DNA from: an uncultured bacterium
GTDB lineage: Bacteria > Bacillota > Clostridia > Lachnospirales > Lachnospiraceae
NCBI GenBank assembly: GCA_905215155.1
Contig: CAJMPJ010000015.1
Coordinates: 1 to 64,000 of the forward strand
Length of the DNA: 64,000 bases
Direction of reading: 5' to 3'
Part shown: positions 41,985 through 50,710 of the stretch, in pieces
How the letters are laid out: each line of letters begins with the position of its first letter
How positions within the stretch are numbered: the first letter of the stretch is position 1
Made by a program: the position numbers and the translations under genes
The notes under the pieces: generated by a model
What the model was told of the DNA's origin: nothing
The model's database searches: none
The model's input: only the letters and a program-made list of their open reading frames with translations

Positions 41985-44060
41985 TCAAACTTCTAACAAA
42001 GGAAGATTTAACTCTTCAATGCCTTCTAACACAAATTTGCCGTCGTCAATAATCTGCACCCGTTTCCCTTCCGGGGTTATGGTCTCAATGCGGTCCAGCT
42101 CGGCGTATGGTATGGTAATATCTGTGTGACAGCTGAAATAAGCCTTTGATAAGTCTTCTTTTCTCAGTTCTGACACCTCATTGTCCCTGGCAATCATTTC
42201 TTTTCCGTTTGGATTATAAACAGGACTGTCCTCTGCCCAGCTATAGCAGGTATCTCCCACTGCAAAATGAGGTCCCATTTTCTCAACAATTAAAATAGGC
42301 AGTTTGTCAAGGATTCCAAATTTTCTTGCCATAGCATATGCTGTGGTATTGGTGCCGATGGCAAACTCTCCCATAGGAAGGGTGTCATGATTCTTTAATA
42401 TGACCTGCTTAATCAAGGCTCGTCCCTCCGCGGGATCTTCAAAGTTGCTGCAGGAATAATCGGTTATCATACCGTTTTGGAACGTCATCATCAGATTTTT
42501 AAACTGGAAGTCCATAATATAGACAGTGCTGACAAACAGTGTCCCTTCTGTTCCGGCAAGCACCGGGGATGTGAATACTTCCCCCAAAGGGATATTTACA
42601 TCGGCCACACAGTTTTCAAACTTTGTTTCTTTTTCTTTGTCATGCAGCGAATGAAGTGCTACTTTCAGACGGGTCTTATTGTTGCCTTTTCCAGTAACCT
42701 CCACATATTCAGCTTCATCAAGTGCATCTATGATAATCTGTTGTAAGCCTTTGTATTTTTCATAATCAAGCGTATTGATCTTGATTGTCTCTTCAAAGAT
42801 CTCTTCAAACCGCTCCCCGATTGTCGGAACAGGGAAGGCTATAATGGTAAAGCTTGTCTCTTCTCCCGGGATAAATTGATTTAAAATCACGGAATTTTCA
42901 TTGGACATCTCTGCCGCCAGCTTCTCCTGCTTGCTGTCAAGCCTAAAAGCCTCCGGCTTATTGACCGGGTGAAACTCTTCTTTTCCAAAGGTTTCTATCA
43001 CTGCCGGACCAGCATATTGAAGTGCCAGGTCTTTATAGGTTTCATATGCCACCTTCATGACAGAAGCCTTCCTGTCCTTAAACGCCTTATTTAAATAGAT
43101 GGCATTATCATAGCGGTGGTCATAATCATACTGGCGGTTGGGAGAAGTGCTGTAATACCCTGCTTTTCTACCTGCGTTCGTATTGACGGACCACACAGCA
43201 GCCCGGCAGAGAATGATCTTAAGGCCCATTTTTTCAAAATTCTCCATGGCATATTTCACCATTCGTTCAAAGCCCAGTTCATAGCGGATCTGTACCGCTC
43301 CTTTTTTGGACAGATCCCTTCCCATGACCTCAAAGCCTTTGCGGTAGCCCTCCGTATAGGTGTCCGCCATAAGACGGACTTTTTCTTCCGGAAGAGAATT
43401 TAAAAATTCTGCCACTTTAAGCTCGGAATCCGAAATATATTCACCGAAATAATACAGGTATCGAAGATCCGATAAATCGTTTTCCTTAATGATATCTGCT
43501 GCAAAAGATAAAGAAGGATCTAACCCCTCCCGAACCCGGTAAGAGACCGTGTGGTCCGTATAATCGCTGACGAACCAGTACAATACTTCCTTTATAGCGG
43601 AAACCTCCGGTGCCTCTTCTTCAAACATATTGTAAATCTCTATGAGCACTTCATTTAAAATAGTAATATCCGTAAGACGCCACTCATGAACAAAAACGAT
43701 ATCTCCCCTTATTTCCTTATATAAATAACAAAGAAGCCGTCCGTACTCCTCCCCCAGCTGTGCCACTGCATAGGAGGGATTCGCATAGCTGCTTTCATAA
43801 TGGCCCGGTAAAATATCCTCATACAGCCTGTGGTTCCACTGACTCAATTCTTCCATGGAAGCAGTCTTTTGATGTCCCTGTTCAATAAAAGCTAAGTATT
43901 CTCCTATCATTTGTATGAACGAGGCTGTTTTTGCAAAATAATCAAGGAACGGTTTCTGTACGGTTTTTTCCGAAACCATCTGACTGATCCGTTCCATCGA
44001 TAATTCAAAGCGTTCCATTATCGCTTCATTTTCCTGTTGAAATTGTATTTTATAATCCAT
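41985..44060 (-). CDS. M29-like aminopeptidase with long N-terminal region
   Basis: 691 residues. The C-terminal part has the M29 aminopeptidase signatures LPMGEFAIGTNT (about 560) and MGPHFAVGDTCYSW (about 603), carrying metal-binding Glu and His residues. The N-terminal half is helical and longer than in the classical 410-residue AmpS/PepS enzymes. Probably a cytoplasmic metal-dependent peptidase; substrate unknown. ATG at 44060 follows AAGGGGG, which overlaps the stop of the preceding gene, so it is co-translated with the DUF6142-like gene. Confidence 0.78.
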   Translation of the reverse strand: MDYKIQFQQENEAIMERFELSMERISQMVSEKTVQKPFLDYFAKTASFIQMIGEYLAFIEQGHQKTASMEELSQWNHRLYEDILPGHYESSYANPSYAVAQLGEEYGRLLCYLYKEIRGDIVFVHEWRLTDITILNEVLIEIYNMFEEEAPEVSAIKEVLYWFVSDYTDHTVSYRVREGLDPSLSFAADIIKENDLSDLRYLYYFGEYISDSELKVAEFLNSLPEEKVRLMADTYTEGYRKGFEVMGRDLSKKGAVQIRYELGFERMVKYAMENFEKMGLKIILCRAAVWSVNTNAGRKAGYYSTSPNRQYDYDHRYDNAIYLNKAFKDRKASVMKVAYETYKDLALQYAGPAVIETFGKEEFHPVNKPEAFRLDSKQEKLAAEMSNENSVILNQFIPGEETSFTIIAFPVPTIGERFEEIFEETIKINTLDYEKYKGLQQIIIDALDEAEYVEVTGKGNNKTRLKVALHSLHDKEKETKFENCVADVNIPLGEVFTSPVLAGTEGTLFVSTVYIMDFQFKNLMMTFQNGMITDYSCSNFEDPAEGRALIKQVILKNHDTLPMGEFAIGTNTTAYAMARKFGILDKLPILIVEKMGPHFAVGDTCYSWAEDSPVYNPNGKEMIARDNEVSELRKEDLSKAYFSCHTDITIPYAELDRIETITPEGKRVQIIDDGKFVLEGIEELNLPLLEV

Positions 44061-44064
44061 GTTG

Positions 44065-44385
44065 TTACCCCCTTATTCCGATAATAATTAAAACGATCCA
44101 AAAAATCACAAGAATCCCGCTGATTCCTATACCGATTCTGGACAGAATGTATTTTTTCTCCTTTTCAAAAAAGGAAAGGACACCATAGCCAATGGAAACA
44201 AAGGATATGATCAGACTGCAGAAACAGACAGCCGCAACGTTCAGCTGCGCCTGCCCTGCCGCCATGACTGAACTGGCGATCCCAATGATTCCCAATACCA
44301 GTGCCCCAACAGAAAGCCCCAGGGACAGAAAACTTTTCTTGGCAAAAGGTTTTCTAATGTAGGACACTCTTTTCTGTTTTTTCAC
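44065..44385 (-). CDS. Small membrane protein (DUF6142-like)
   Basis: 106 residues with a basic N terminus (KKQKRVSYIRKPFAKKSF) and three membrane segments, LSLGLSVGALVLGIIGIAS, LNVAAVCFCSLIISFVSIG and a C-terminal IGIGISGILVIFWIVLIII. It resembles the small DUF6142 family from memory; no function is known. It overlaps vanZ by 32 bases and ends 4 bases before the M29-like gene, so the three form a cluster. Confidence 0.7.
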   Translation of the reverse strand: MKKQKRVSYIRKPFAKKSFLSLGLSVGALVLGIIGIASSVMAAGQAQLNVAAVCFCSLIISFVSIGYGVLSFFEKEKKYILSRIGIGISGILVIFWIVLIIIGIRG

Positions 44386-44845
44386 GCCTTTTCCTCCTAA
44401 CTCTTATGTGCTGCACAATTTTATACAAGGTATAGCCCAGAATTCCTCCTGCCGTATTCAAAATCATATCGTCTACATCAAAGCTTCCCACCTTAAATAC
44501 CAGCTGAATGGTTTCAATCGTCAGACTAAAAAGGAAACTTAACAGCACCGTATTAAAGAAGCGGCGGCTTCGGCGGCTGATGACCGGCAAAAAGAAACCA
44601 AAGGGCATAAATCCTGCAATATTCCCGACGATATTAAGAAGAAAAGATTCAAGTCCAACTACCTTGCGGTAAACGATAAATCGCCGTATCTCCTTTAATG
44701 GGACCAGATTGTAGGCATAATCCTGCCGCAAGTGGCTCCCTCTGCCAAAGAAATCGGAAAAGAATAGAAAGTACACCAAAAAGAGTAAGTAGATTAAAAA
44801 AACAACCCACCCCATTTTCTGCCGCTTTGTCGCATTTTTAATCAT
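44354..44845 (-). CDS. VanZ-family membrane protein
   Basis: 163 residues with four to five membrane helices. Family hallmarks: YNLVPLKEIRRFI, the NIVGNIAGFMPFGFFLP segment, and TIETIQLVFKVGSFDVDDMILNTAGG. VanZ relatives contribute to teicoplanin resistance or are of unknown membrane role. Here it is the first gene of vanZ-DUF6142-M29 peptidase; no van cluster is nearby, so a glycopeptide role is not implied. Confidence 0.88.
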   Translation of the reverse strand: MIKNATKRQKMGWVVFLIYLLFLVYFLFFSDFFGRGSHLRQDYAYNLVPLKEIRRFIVYRKVVGLESFLLNIVGNIAGFMPFGFFLPVISRRSRRFFNTVLLSFLFSLTIETIQLVFKVGSFDVDDMILNTAGGILGYTLYKIVQHIRVRRKRREKTEKSVLH

Positions 44846-44926
44846 AACAGCTCCATCTTTTCTTAAAAAGAGTAAGACTGTCTGAAAGCCATTCCTTTCT
44901 AACAGCTTCCTCTATGAGTAATCGCA

Positions 44927-45076
44927 TTAAAATGTAATTTCTGATTTTCTTTTCAGCAGAAATGATCCATTTATAATTGATATGATGCCGGCAGTAAGGC
45001 CGATAACAGTCACAACAATCCCTATTGCAAGGCTTAATGCGCCCGCATTTCTCATAGTCTTGTAAACTCTCTCCAT
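44927..45076 (-). CDS. 49-residue single-pass membrane protein after pyrE
   Basis: ATG at 45076 follows AAGGAGAG at 7 bases, and 12 bases separate it from the pyrE stop. The sequence starts MERVYKTMRNAGALSLAIG, has one long hydrophobic segment (IVVTVIGLTAGIISIING) and ends FLLKRKSEITF. I have the impression of similar tiny proteins in other clostridia, which supports it being real, but the function is unknown. Probably co-transcribed with the pyr genes. Confidence 0.72.
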   Translation of the reverse strand: MERVYKTMRNAGALSLAIGIVVTVIGLTAGIISIINGSFLLKRKSEITF

Positions 45077-45088
45077 ATCAGACTCTCC

Positions 45089-45763
45089 TTATCTTACACC
45101 ATAAATTTCGTAATAAGTGTCAATGGCAGCTTTTAACGTATCATCAATGACGATCTTACCGCCGCATTCTTTGTTATATAAATGTTCAATGACTTCTGCC
45201 ATGGATACAATGGCAGACGCTGGGAATCCATACTTTTCCTGGATCTCATCAAGAGCACTCTTTTCGCCCTTTCCCTTTTCCATACGGTTTAATGATACCA
45301 TCAGTCCCAGGATCTCCACATCTCCCTGTGCTTTTATGATTGGGAATGTCTCTTCAATGGATTTTCCAGAAGTGGTCACATCTTCAATGATGACGACCCT
45401 GTCTCCATCCTTAATCGGACTTCCGAGAAGAATTCCCGTATCCCCGTGATCCTTTTCTTCCTTTCGGTTGGAGCAGTATTTGATTTCCTTGCCGTATAAA
45501 TCGTGAAAAGCAATGGCCGTCGCAACGCTTAATGGAATGCCTTTATAAGCAGGTCCGAACAAAACATCAAAATCATCACCAAAATTATCATGAATGGCCT
45601 TTGCGTAATACTCTCCCAGCTTTTTTAATTGGGCTCCTGTTACATAGGAACCTGCATTCATAAAGAAGGGGGATTTTCTTCCGCTTTTCAATGTAAAATC
45701 GCCAAATTTAAGGACTTTGCTGTCCACCATAAATTCTATAAATTCCTGCTTATACTGTTCCAT
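45089..45763 (-). CDS. pyrE: Orotate phosphoribosyltransferase
   Basis: 224 residues. The PRPP-binding loop VVIIEDVTTSGKSIEE is diagnostic; FKSGRKSPFF-like LKSGRKSPFFMNAG starts the fold, and FGPAYKGIPL binds orotate. It makes orotidine monophosphate. Fourth gene of pyrF-pyrK-pyrD-pyrE, 32 bases after pyrD. Confidence 0.96.
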   Translation of the reverse strand: MEQYKQEFIEFMVDSKVLKFGDFTLKSGRKSPFFMNAGSYVTGAQLKKLGEYYAKAIHDNFGDDFDVLFGPAYKGIPLSVATAIAFHDLYGKEIKYCSNRKEEKDHGDTGILLGSPIKDGDRVVIIEDVTTSGKSIEETFPIIKAQGDVEILGLMVSLNRMEKGKGEKSALDEIQEKYGFPASAIVSMAEVIEHLYNKECGGKIVIDDTLKAAIDTYYEIYGVR

Positions 45764-45795
45764 TCTTTTATCCTCTCTATTCTAATAGTCCTCAC

Positions 45796-46698
45796 TTACC
45801 GTACTGCTCCGATCAGATCCCGAATGTCATCCACACCGTATTTCTTCATATATCCCTCAATGCCTCTCACTACCTCACTGGCCGCATAAGGATTTCTGAA
45901 ATTAGCGGTTCCCACGGATACTGCAGTAGCTCCTGCCAGAATAAATTCCATAGCATCCTCCGCAGTCATGATTCCCCCCATGCCGATGACTGGAATCTTC
46001 ACCGCATTGGCAGCTTGATATACCATGCGGACTGCAATGGGCTTAATCGCAGGACCGGAAAGTCCTCCGGTTTTATTTGCCACGGCAAATGTCCGGCGGT
46101 TGATATCAATTTTCATCCCGGTCAGCGTATTGATCAGAGAAAGTACATCGGCCCCTCCTGCTTCCGCCGCTTTTGCCATAACCGTAATATCCGTTACATT
46201 GGGGCTCAATTTCATGATCACCGGCTGTTTCGCATATTTTTTTACTTCGCGGGTAATGGCTTCCACCGCTTTGGGGTCCTGGCCGAAAGCAATTCCGCCC
46301 TCTTTTACATTGGGGCAGGAAATATTAATCTCCAGCATGTCCACCGGTTCATCTGCCAGACGTTCCACCACCTGCAGATAATCTTCGGTTGTCTTTCCGC
46401 AGACATTGACGATGATCTTTGTGTCGTATTGCTTTAAAAATGGAACATCTCTCTTAACAAATACCTCCATACCAGGATTCTGTAGACCGATCGCATTGAT
46501 CATGCCGCCGTAAGTCTCAGCAATTCTGGGAGTGGGATTGCCGGGCCATGGAACGTTGGCAACACCTTTTGTCACCACCGCGCCCAGATCATTTAAGTCA
46601 ATCATCTCACTGTATTCTTCTCCGGACCCAAAGGTACCGGAAGCGGTCATAACAGGGTTTTTAAGTTCTATTCCAGCCAGATTTACTTTTGTATTCAT
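45796..46698 (-). CDS. pyrD: Dihydroorotate dehydrogenase, class 1B catalytic subunit
   Basis: 300 residues, FMN TIM barrel. LKNPVMTASGTFGSG, the NVCGKT and NISCPNVKEGG segments (catalytic Cys environment), and IGMGGIMTAEDAMEFILAGA for phosphate binding are visible. It oxidises dihydroorotate and passes electrons to PyrK and then NAD. The pyrK neighbour (1-base gap) establishes class 1B. Confidence 0.95.
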   Translation of the reverse strand: MNTKVNLAGIELKNPVMTASGTFGSGEEYSEMIDLNDLGAVVTKGVANVPWPGNPTPRIAETYGGMINAIGLQNPGMEVFVKRDVPFLKQYDTKIIVNVCGKTTEDYLQVVERLADEPVDMLEINISCPNVKEGGIAFGQDPKAVEAITREVKKYAKQPVIMKLSPNVTDITVMAKAAEAGGADVLSLINTLTGMKIDINRRTFAVANKTGGLSGPAIKPIAVRMVYQAANAVKIPVIGMGGIMTAEDAMEFILAGATAVSVGTANFRNPYAASEVVRGIEGYMKKYGVDDIRDLIGAVR

Positions 46699-46699
46699 C

Positions 46700-47476
46700 T
46701 TAAAAGTCTACCTCCTCTGCCCGAAACACCGGGCCGTCTTTGCAGACCCTTTTATTGTGTACCATAGAATGTTGATCAATTCCGCTGCTCTTGCAGACGC
46801 AGGCAAGGCAGGCTCCGATCCCGCATGCCATCCGCTCCTCCAAAGACAGATAACATTCCATCTGGTTTTCGAGTGCATATGCTTTGATTGCTTTTAACAT
46901 GGGGGTGGGACCACAGGCAAAAATCACATCTCCCTTTAAACCATGCTCCCGTATCGCATCAAGGACATTCCCCTTTGTGCCTTCCCTTCCGTCTTCTGTC
47001 GCCAAAAAAATATCCCCATAGGGGTGAAATTCTTCGTTTAAAAAGAGACAATCCCGGTATCCCAGAATAATCTGCTTTTCGCAGGGCAGCTGCTTTGCAA
47101 GCTCCAGCATTGGGGGAATCCCGATTCCTCCGCCGATTAAAAAGGCTTTTTTTCCGGGAGCACCTGCCGCAAGGGGAAACCCATTCCCAAGAGGGCCCAT
47201 GATATCCACAGAATCGCCTTCTTTATAATGGGAAAATTCTTCTGTTCCGCTTCCCAGCACACGGTATACGATTCTTAAAAGGCCCTTTTCCCTGTCGACC
47301 TCACAAATACTGATTGGCCGAGGCAGAAGTTTAGAATTGTCTTTTGTATACATAGAAATAAATTGTCCTGGTACTGCTTGTTCCGCCATGTCTTTTGTTT
47401 CGATCCACATGCTGTATACACCATCTGCCAGCCTGATCTGACTGGAGACCCTTGCTGATTCCATTACTTTCGCCAT
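46700..47476 (-). CDS. pyrK: Dihydroorotate dehydrogenase electron transfer subunit
   Basis: 258 residues. RPISICEVD binds FAD, GGGIGIPPMLELAK binds NAD, and the C-terminal CGIGACLACVCK plus a later Cys bind a [2Fe-2S] cluster. It links PyrD to NAD. It sits between pyrF (11-base gap) and pyrD. Confidence 0.95.
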   Translation of the reverse strand: MAKVMESARVSSQIRLADGVYSMWIETKDMAEQAVPGQFISMYTKDNSKLLPRPISICEVDREKGLLRIVYRVLGSGTEEFSHYKEGDSVDIMGPLGNGFPLAAGAPGKKAFLIGGGIGIPPMLELAKQLPCEKQIILGYRDCLFLNEEFHPYGDIFLATEDGREGTKGNVLDAIREHGLKGDVIFACGPTPMLKAIKAYALENQMECYLSLEERMACGIGACLACVCKSSGIDQHSMVHNKRVCKDGPVFRAEEVDF

Positions 47477-47487
47477 GATGCCTCCTC

Positions 47488-48405
47488 TTATAATACCCGG
47501 TTGATGTCAGTCACCATATCGATCACTGCCTGCCTGGAGGCTTCCCCAAAATGCTCTGCTCCAAACCTTTTATATTTATCCTGCTTATATGCAGCAATGA
47601 TTCCTCTGGAAGAATTTACAACTGCGCCCAGCCCATCTTCATTAAAACATGGTTTTAAATCCTCAGCAGTTCCTCCCTGTGCCCCATACCCCGGCACCAG
47701 AAAATATGTGTTTGGCATCAGTTTTCTGAGAATTCTGCTCATCTCAGGATAAGTAGCACCTACAACAGCACCCACATTGCTGTAAGTTCCATCCATGGAT
47801 TCGGCTCCCCATTCTACAACTTTTTCCGCAACCAGCTCATACACTGGGCGTCCATCGACCAGACGGTCCTGAAATTCCCCGCTGGAGGGATTGGAGGTCT
47901 TGACCAGCACAAAAAGCCCTTTGTCTTCTTCGTTGCATACATCAACAAAAGGCTTTATCCCGTCGGTACCCAGATATGGATTGACCGTAAGAAAATCGGT
48001 GCCAAATCCCGAAAAGTGATTGCTGCCTACTTTTACCTTACCGATATGGGCAGCAGCATAAGCAGCCGAGGTAGAACCGATATCACCTCTTTTGGCATCT
48101 CCAATCACGAGAAGACCCTTTTCCCGGCAATAATTCACTGTCTTTACATAGGTTTTCAAACCTTCGATGCCAAACTGTTCATACATGGCGATCTGGGGCT
48201 TTACGGAGGGGATCAAATCGTATACATGATCTATGATTTCTTTGTTATATTGCCAGATCGCTTCGGCTGCACCTTCCAGTGTCTCACCGAATTCTTCAAA
48301 TGCTTTCTTTATAACATGCTCCGGTATATAGTTAAGCATCGGGTCCAATCCTACACAAATCGGTGCTTTTGTCTTCTGGATTTTCTCAATTAACTGCCTG
48401 ATCAT
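47488..48405 (-). CDS. pyrF: Orotidine-5'-phosphate decarboxylase
   Basis: About 305 residues, the longer PyrF type. ICVGLDPML, GLLVIGDAKRGDIGSTS with the catalytic Lys-Asp-Lys-type region, FLTVNPYLGTDGI and YGAQGGTAED are visible. It makes UMP. The frame is open to 48462, but that point lies upstream of the predicted transcription start; ATG at 48405 follows AAGGAGGAG and is chosen. First gene of the pyr unit. Confidence 0.95.
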   Translation of the reverse strand: MIRQLIEKIQKTKAPICVGLDPMLNYIPEHVIKKAFEEFGETLEGAAEAIWQYNKEIIDHVYDLIPSVKPQIAMYEQFGIEGLKTYVKTVNYCREKGLLVIGDAKRGDIGSTSAAYAAAHIGKVKVGSNHFSGFGTDFLTVNPYLGTDGIKPFVDVCNEEDKGLFVLVKTSNPSSGEFQDRLVDGRPVYELVAEKVVEWGAESMDGTYSNVGAVVGATYPEMSRILRKLMPNTYFLVPGYGAQGGTAEDLKPCFNEDGLGAVVNSSRGIIAAYKQDKYKRFGAEHFGEASRQAVIDMVTDINRVL

Positions 48406-48452
48406 TGTCTCCTCCTTGGTCTCTTTGTCCTTATTATTCTCTATTCTTTCCA

Positions 48453-48481
48453 ATTCTATCATAAGAAGGAACTGGCTTCAA
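48453..48481 (-). promoter_or_regulatory. pyrFKDE promoter
   Basis: -35 TTGAAG (48476-48481), 17-base spacer, -10 TAGAAT (48453-48458). A small inverted repeat TTGTTC/GAACAA (48487-48502) lies directly upstream. No PyrR attenuator is obvious in the short leader. Confidence 0.65.
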
Positions 48482-48550
48482 GCCTTTTGTTCCTCCGAAC
48501 AAAGAAAGCAGACCTATGCTTTTTTAGAAAACTTATGACTGTATTCTTAT

Positions 48551-49219
48551 TTACCAGCCGGTCAATTGGACGGAAGCATCCACCAATCGTTTCTCAAACT
48601 GGCTGTAAAAGTCCGTTCCAAAGTTATAAGGAGCCAGATAAAAATTCTTCAGCACATACAGGCTGATTTTATTTGCAAAATCCGGGCTATTTTCCTGTTC
48701 CAGCCTCTGCTGTAAACGTTTTAAAAGAGAATGCCAGTCCCATATAAATGTTTCATACCGCTTTATATCCGAAGTATCCAGCCATTTCCGAACCTTCACC
48801 TTTGTCCTGGTTTCCATGCGGCATTCATTGGTCTGCAGGAAATACCGAAATCCCTGTTCTTCATAAATTCTTCCCAGCGGAAACAAACGGCAGATCCCCG
48901 GCCGGAATCCATGAATGCTGCAGCGTCCCTCTTCACTTAAAAATCCGCACCGTTCTTCTTTGCCAGACATCTTTAAGTTGGGAAGCACGATCCCGTCCAC
49001 AACATTTAATTCAAGCTTATCTGCAAGCAGTTTCTCCATGGTACAGGAAAGGTTTTCGGTCAAGCGGAAACAGTCAAGAGGGTCCAGGATAACCGACTGC
49101 CCCATCCCCTGACAACAGGCAAAACAACCTTTGCAGTCTCCGCAATCCGCCTTCACCATATCATTTAACCCATATAATTTTCCATCTGAAATCTCTTTTA
49201 GATCGACTTCCCGCTTCAT
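48551..49219 (-). CDS. YkgJ-family cysteine-cluster protein
   Basis: About 222 residues. It has the metal-binding cluster CGDCKGCFACCQ near the N terminus, then RCGFLSEEGRCSIHGFRPGICRLFPLG, here split as RCGFLSEEGRCSIHG and FRPGICRLFPLG, with further cysteines. YkgJ-like (CxxCxxxxC) proteins probably bind zinc or an Fe-S cluster; their role is not established. The frame opens at 49324, but ATG at 49219 follows GAGGGGA and begins just before the conserved part, so it is preferred. Confidence 0.8.
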   Translation of the reverse strand: MKREVDLKEISDGKLYGLNDMVKADCGDCKGCFACCQGMGQSVILDPLDCFRLTENLSCTMEKLLADKLELNVVDGIVLPNLKMSGKEERCGFLSEEGRCSIHGFRPGICRLFPLGRIYEEQGFRYFLQTNECRMETRTKVKVRKWLDTSDIKRYETFIWDWHSLLKRLQQRLEQENSPDFANKISLYVLKNFYLAPYNFGTDFYSQFEKRLVDASVQLTGW

Positions 49220-49313
49220 ATGCTGAGTCCCCTCACTTCTTCTTATTAAAAACATGGCTATTTTATCATTTTCCTGAAATACCATCAATGTTATTTCAAT
49301 TTTTTTCAAAAAA

Positions 49314-49340
49314 TTAGCACTCACCTATTGACAGTGCTAA
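49314..49340. promoter_or_regulatory. CIRCE element (HrcA operator)
   Basis: TTAGCACTC-N9-CAGTGCTAA, one base off the consensus TTAGCACTC-N9-GAGTGCTAA. It overlaps the -35 box of the hsp20 promoter. Confidence 0.9.
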
Positions 49341-49356
49341 TAATGTGTGTTATATT
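49328..49356 (+). promoter_or_regulatory. hsp20 promoter
   Basis: -35 TTGACA (49328-49333), 17-base spacer, -10 TATATT (49351-49356). The CIRCE right arm begins inside the -35 and runs into the spacer, so HrcA binding would block RNA polymerase. Confidence 0.85.
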
Positions 49357-49427
49357 ACAGCTATAACAAATAAACAAAGCACCGATCAAATGGTGCGATA
49401 GGATTGAATGAAAAAGGAGGAATAATT

Positions 49428-49841
49428 ATGTTATTAGCCAGAAGAAACAATTTATTTGATGATTTTTTCAATGATCCGTTCTTTGCAGATGTATATCCGA
49501 ACAGACAATCCTTAATGAAAACCGACATCGAAGATGATGGTACCAACTACATTATTGACATGGAATTGCCGGGATTTAATAAAGAAATGGTAAAAGCAGA
49601 GCTGAAGGACGGATATTTAACCGTTTTTGCAGAGAATACCTCTGAAAATGAATCTGAATCTGAGAAAAACTATATTCGTAAGGAACGCTACCACAGTTCT
49701 TTAAAAAGAAGCTTTTACGTAGGGTCCAGAGTGAAACAGGAAGATATTAAAGCTTCCTTTGATAATGGTATTTTAAGACTCACCTTTCCAAAGGAGGCTC
49801 CTAAGGAAATTGAGGCCACTCAATACATTCCAATTGAATAA
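49428..49841 (+). CDS. Hsp20/alpha-crystallin small heat-shock protein
   Basis: 137 residues. N terminus MLLARRNNLFDDFFNDPFF, alpha-crystallin domain from about residue 35 (TNYIIDMELPGFNKEMVKAE), KRSFYVG, FDNGILRLTFPKE, and a C-terminal anchoring-type TQYIPIE. An ATP-independent chaperone that holds unfolding proteins. ATG at 49428 follows AAAGGAGGAAT; an upstream in-frame ATG (49404) lacks a ribosome site. Regulated by heat through HrcA/CIRCE. Confidence 0.95.
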   Translation: MLLARRNNLFDDFFNDPFFADVYPNRQSLMKTDIEDDGTNYIIDMELPGFNKEMVKAELKDGYLTVFAENTSENESESEKNYIRKERYHSSLKRSFYVGSRVKQEDIKASFDNGILRLTFPKEAPKEIEATQYIPIE

Positions 49842-49844
49842 TTC

Positions 49845-49886
49845 AAAAAAAGCAGAAGGCTTCCGTTTTGAGCCTTCTGCTTTTTT
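49845..49886. terminator. Terminator between hsp20 and the nitroreductase gene
   Basis: AAAAAGCAGAAGGC pairs with GCCTTCTGCTTTTTT across a 10-base loop; T-runs on both strands serve the two convergent genes. Confidence 0.85.
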
Positions 49887-49905
49887 ATATTTGATCCAAT
49901 GCTTC

Positions 49906-50676
49906 TCAGTTGAATTCCTTTATATAAGCGGTCGTCACATAAGTCCCGCTTTTATAAGATTTTTTCGCCATGGCTTCATCTTTTTCCAACTTTATGTTCA
50001 TCCACATCTCTTCTGCCGCAATGGTTAAATGGGATAACATAATTCCAATGCATAATTCACGCATGGAAACAAGGGGTGATGAGGGCAAAAAATCTCTGCA
50101 GGCAAATATATATATCCGGTCATGATAAACGATGAAGCGCCAGGGCTGTGTATTCATGGAAGACGGTGCAAGTCTTGCAGCCTTTAAGATGTTCTTAATC
50201 GGTTCGCCTACTTCCTCTTTAAATACGCACAATTCTTTTAAAGGCAGCCGCTTAGCCGTGGCTGGATCACGATAGAGCAATGTTTTGGGATAACCAAATG
50301 CGATGGTAATCACCTGCTTATACTTTTCATGATTCTCTTTGTATACTTTTGTGTTTCCAAGGTAGCAGGTGCCAAGACCTTTTCCTGTCATGTACAGCAA
50401 TACCGGTTCCAAAATATACCCGGCATTTGCCAGATATCCCTCCTTCTCCTCCGAGTAAAATACCAGATAATACGGTGCCTCCACTTTCCATAACCCCTTA
50501 ACCGGCAGACGCCCATCCAGATTTTCGTATATTTCCAATTTTACTGAAATGTCCGGATCAAGCTTTAATACACAGTTCCCGAAATAAAGGATATCCTTTA
50601 AAAGCTGTTCCGAGACCTGCTCTCTTTTAAATTTCCTGATGGATCTTCTTTTAAATATCATCTGATAAAGATTCAT
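49906..50676 (-). CDS. Nitroreductase-family protein
   Basis: 256 residues. N-terminal RRSIRKFKREQVSEQLLKDIL and the later RLAPSSMNTQPWRFIVY are the two flavin-binding signatures of the nitroreductase superfamily, and GLGTCYLGN lies between. An FMN-dependent oxidoreductase; the physiological substrate cannot be told. The arrangement, with the QPW motif in the second half, resembles the two-part 'TM nitroreductase' subgroup. Single gene next to pepF. Confidence 0.85.
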   Translation of the reverse strand: MNLYQMIFKRRSIRKFKREQVSEQLLKDILYFGNCVLKLDPDISVKLEIYENLDGRLPVKGLWKVEAPYYLVFYSEEKEGYLANAGYILEPVLLYMTGKGLGTCYLGNTKVYKENHEKYKQVITIAFGYPKTLLYRDPATAKRLPLKELCVFKEEVGEPIKNILKAARLAPSSMNTQPWRFIVYHDRIYIFACRDFLPSSPLVSMRELCIGIMLSHLTIAAEEMWMNIKLEKDEAMAKKSYKSGTYVTTAYIKEFN

Positions 50677-50710
50677 ACCTGCTCCCCTCTTCTCTAACCA
50701 GCAATCGGAC

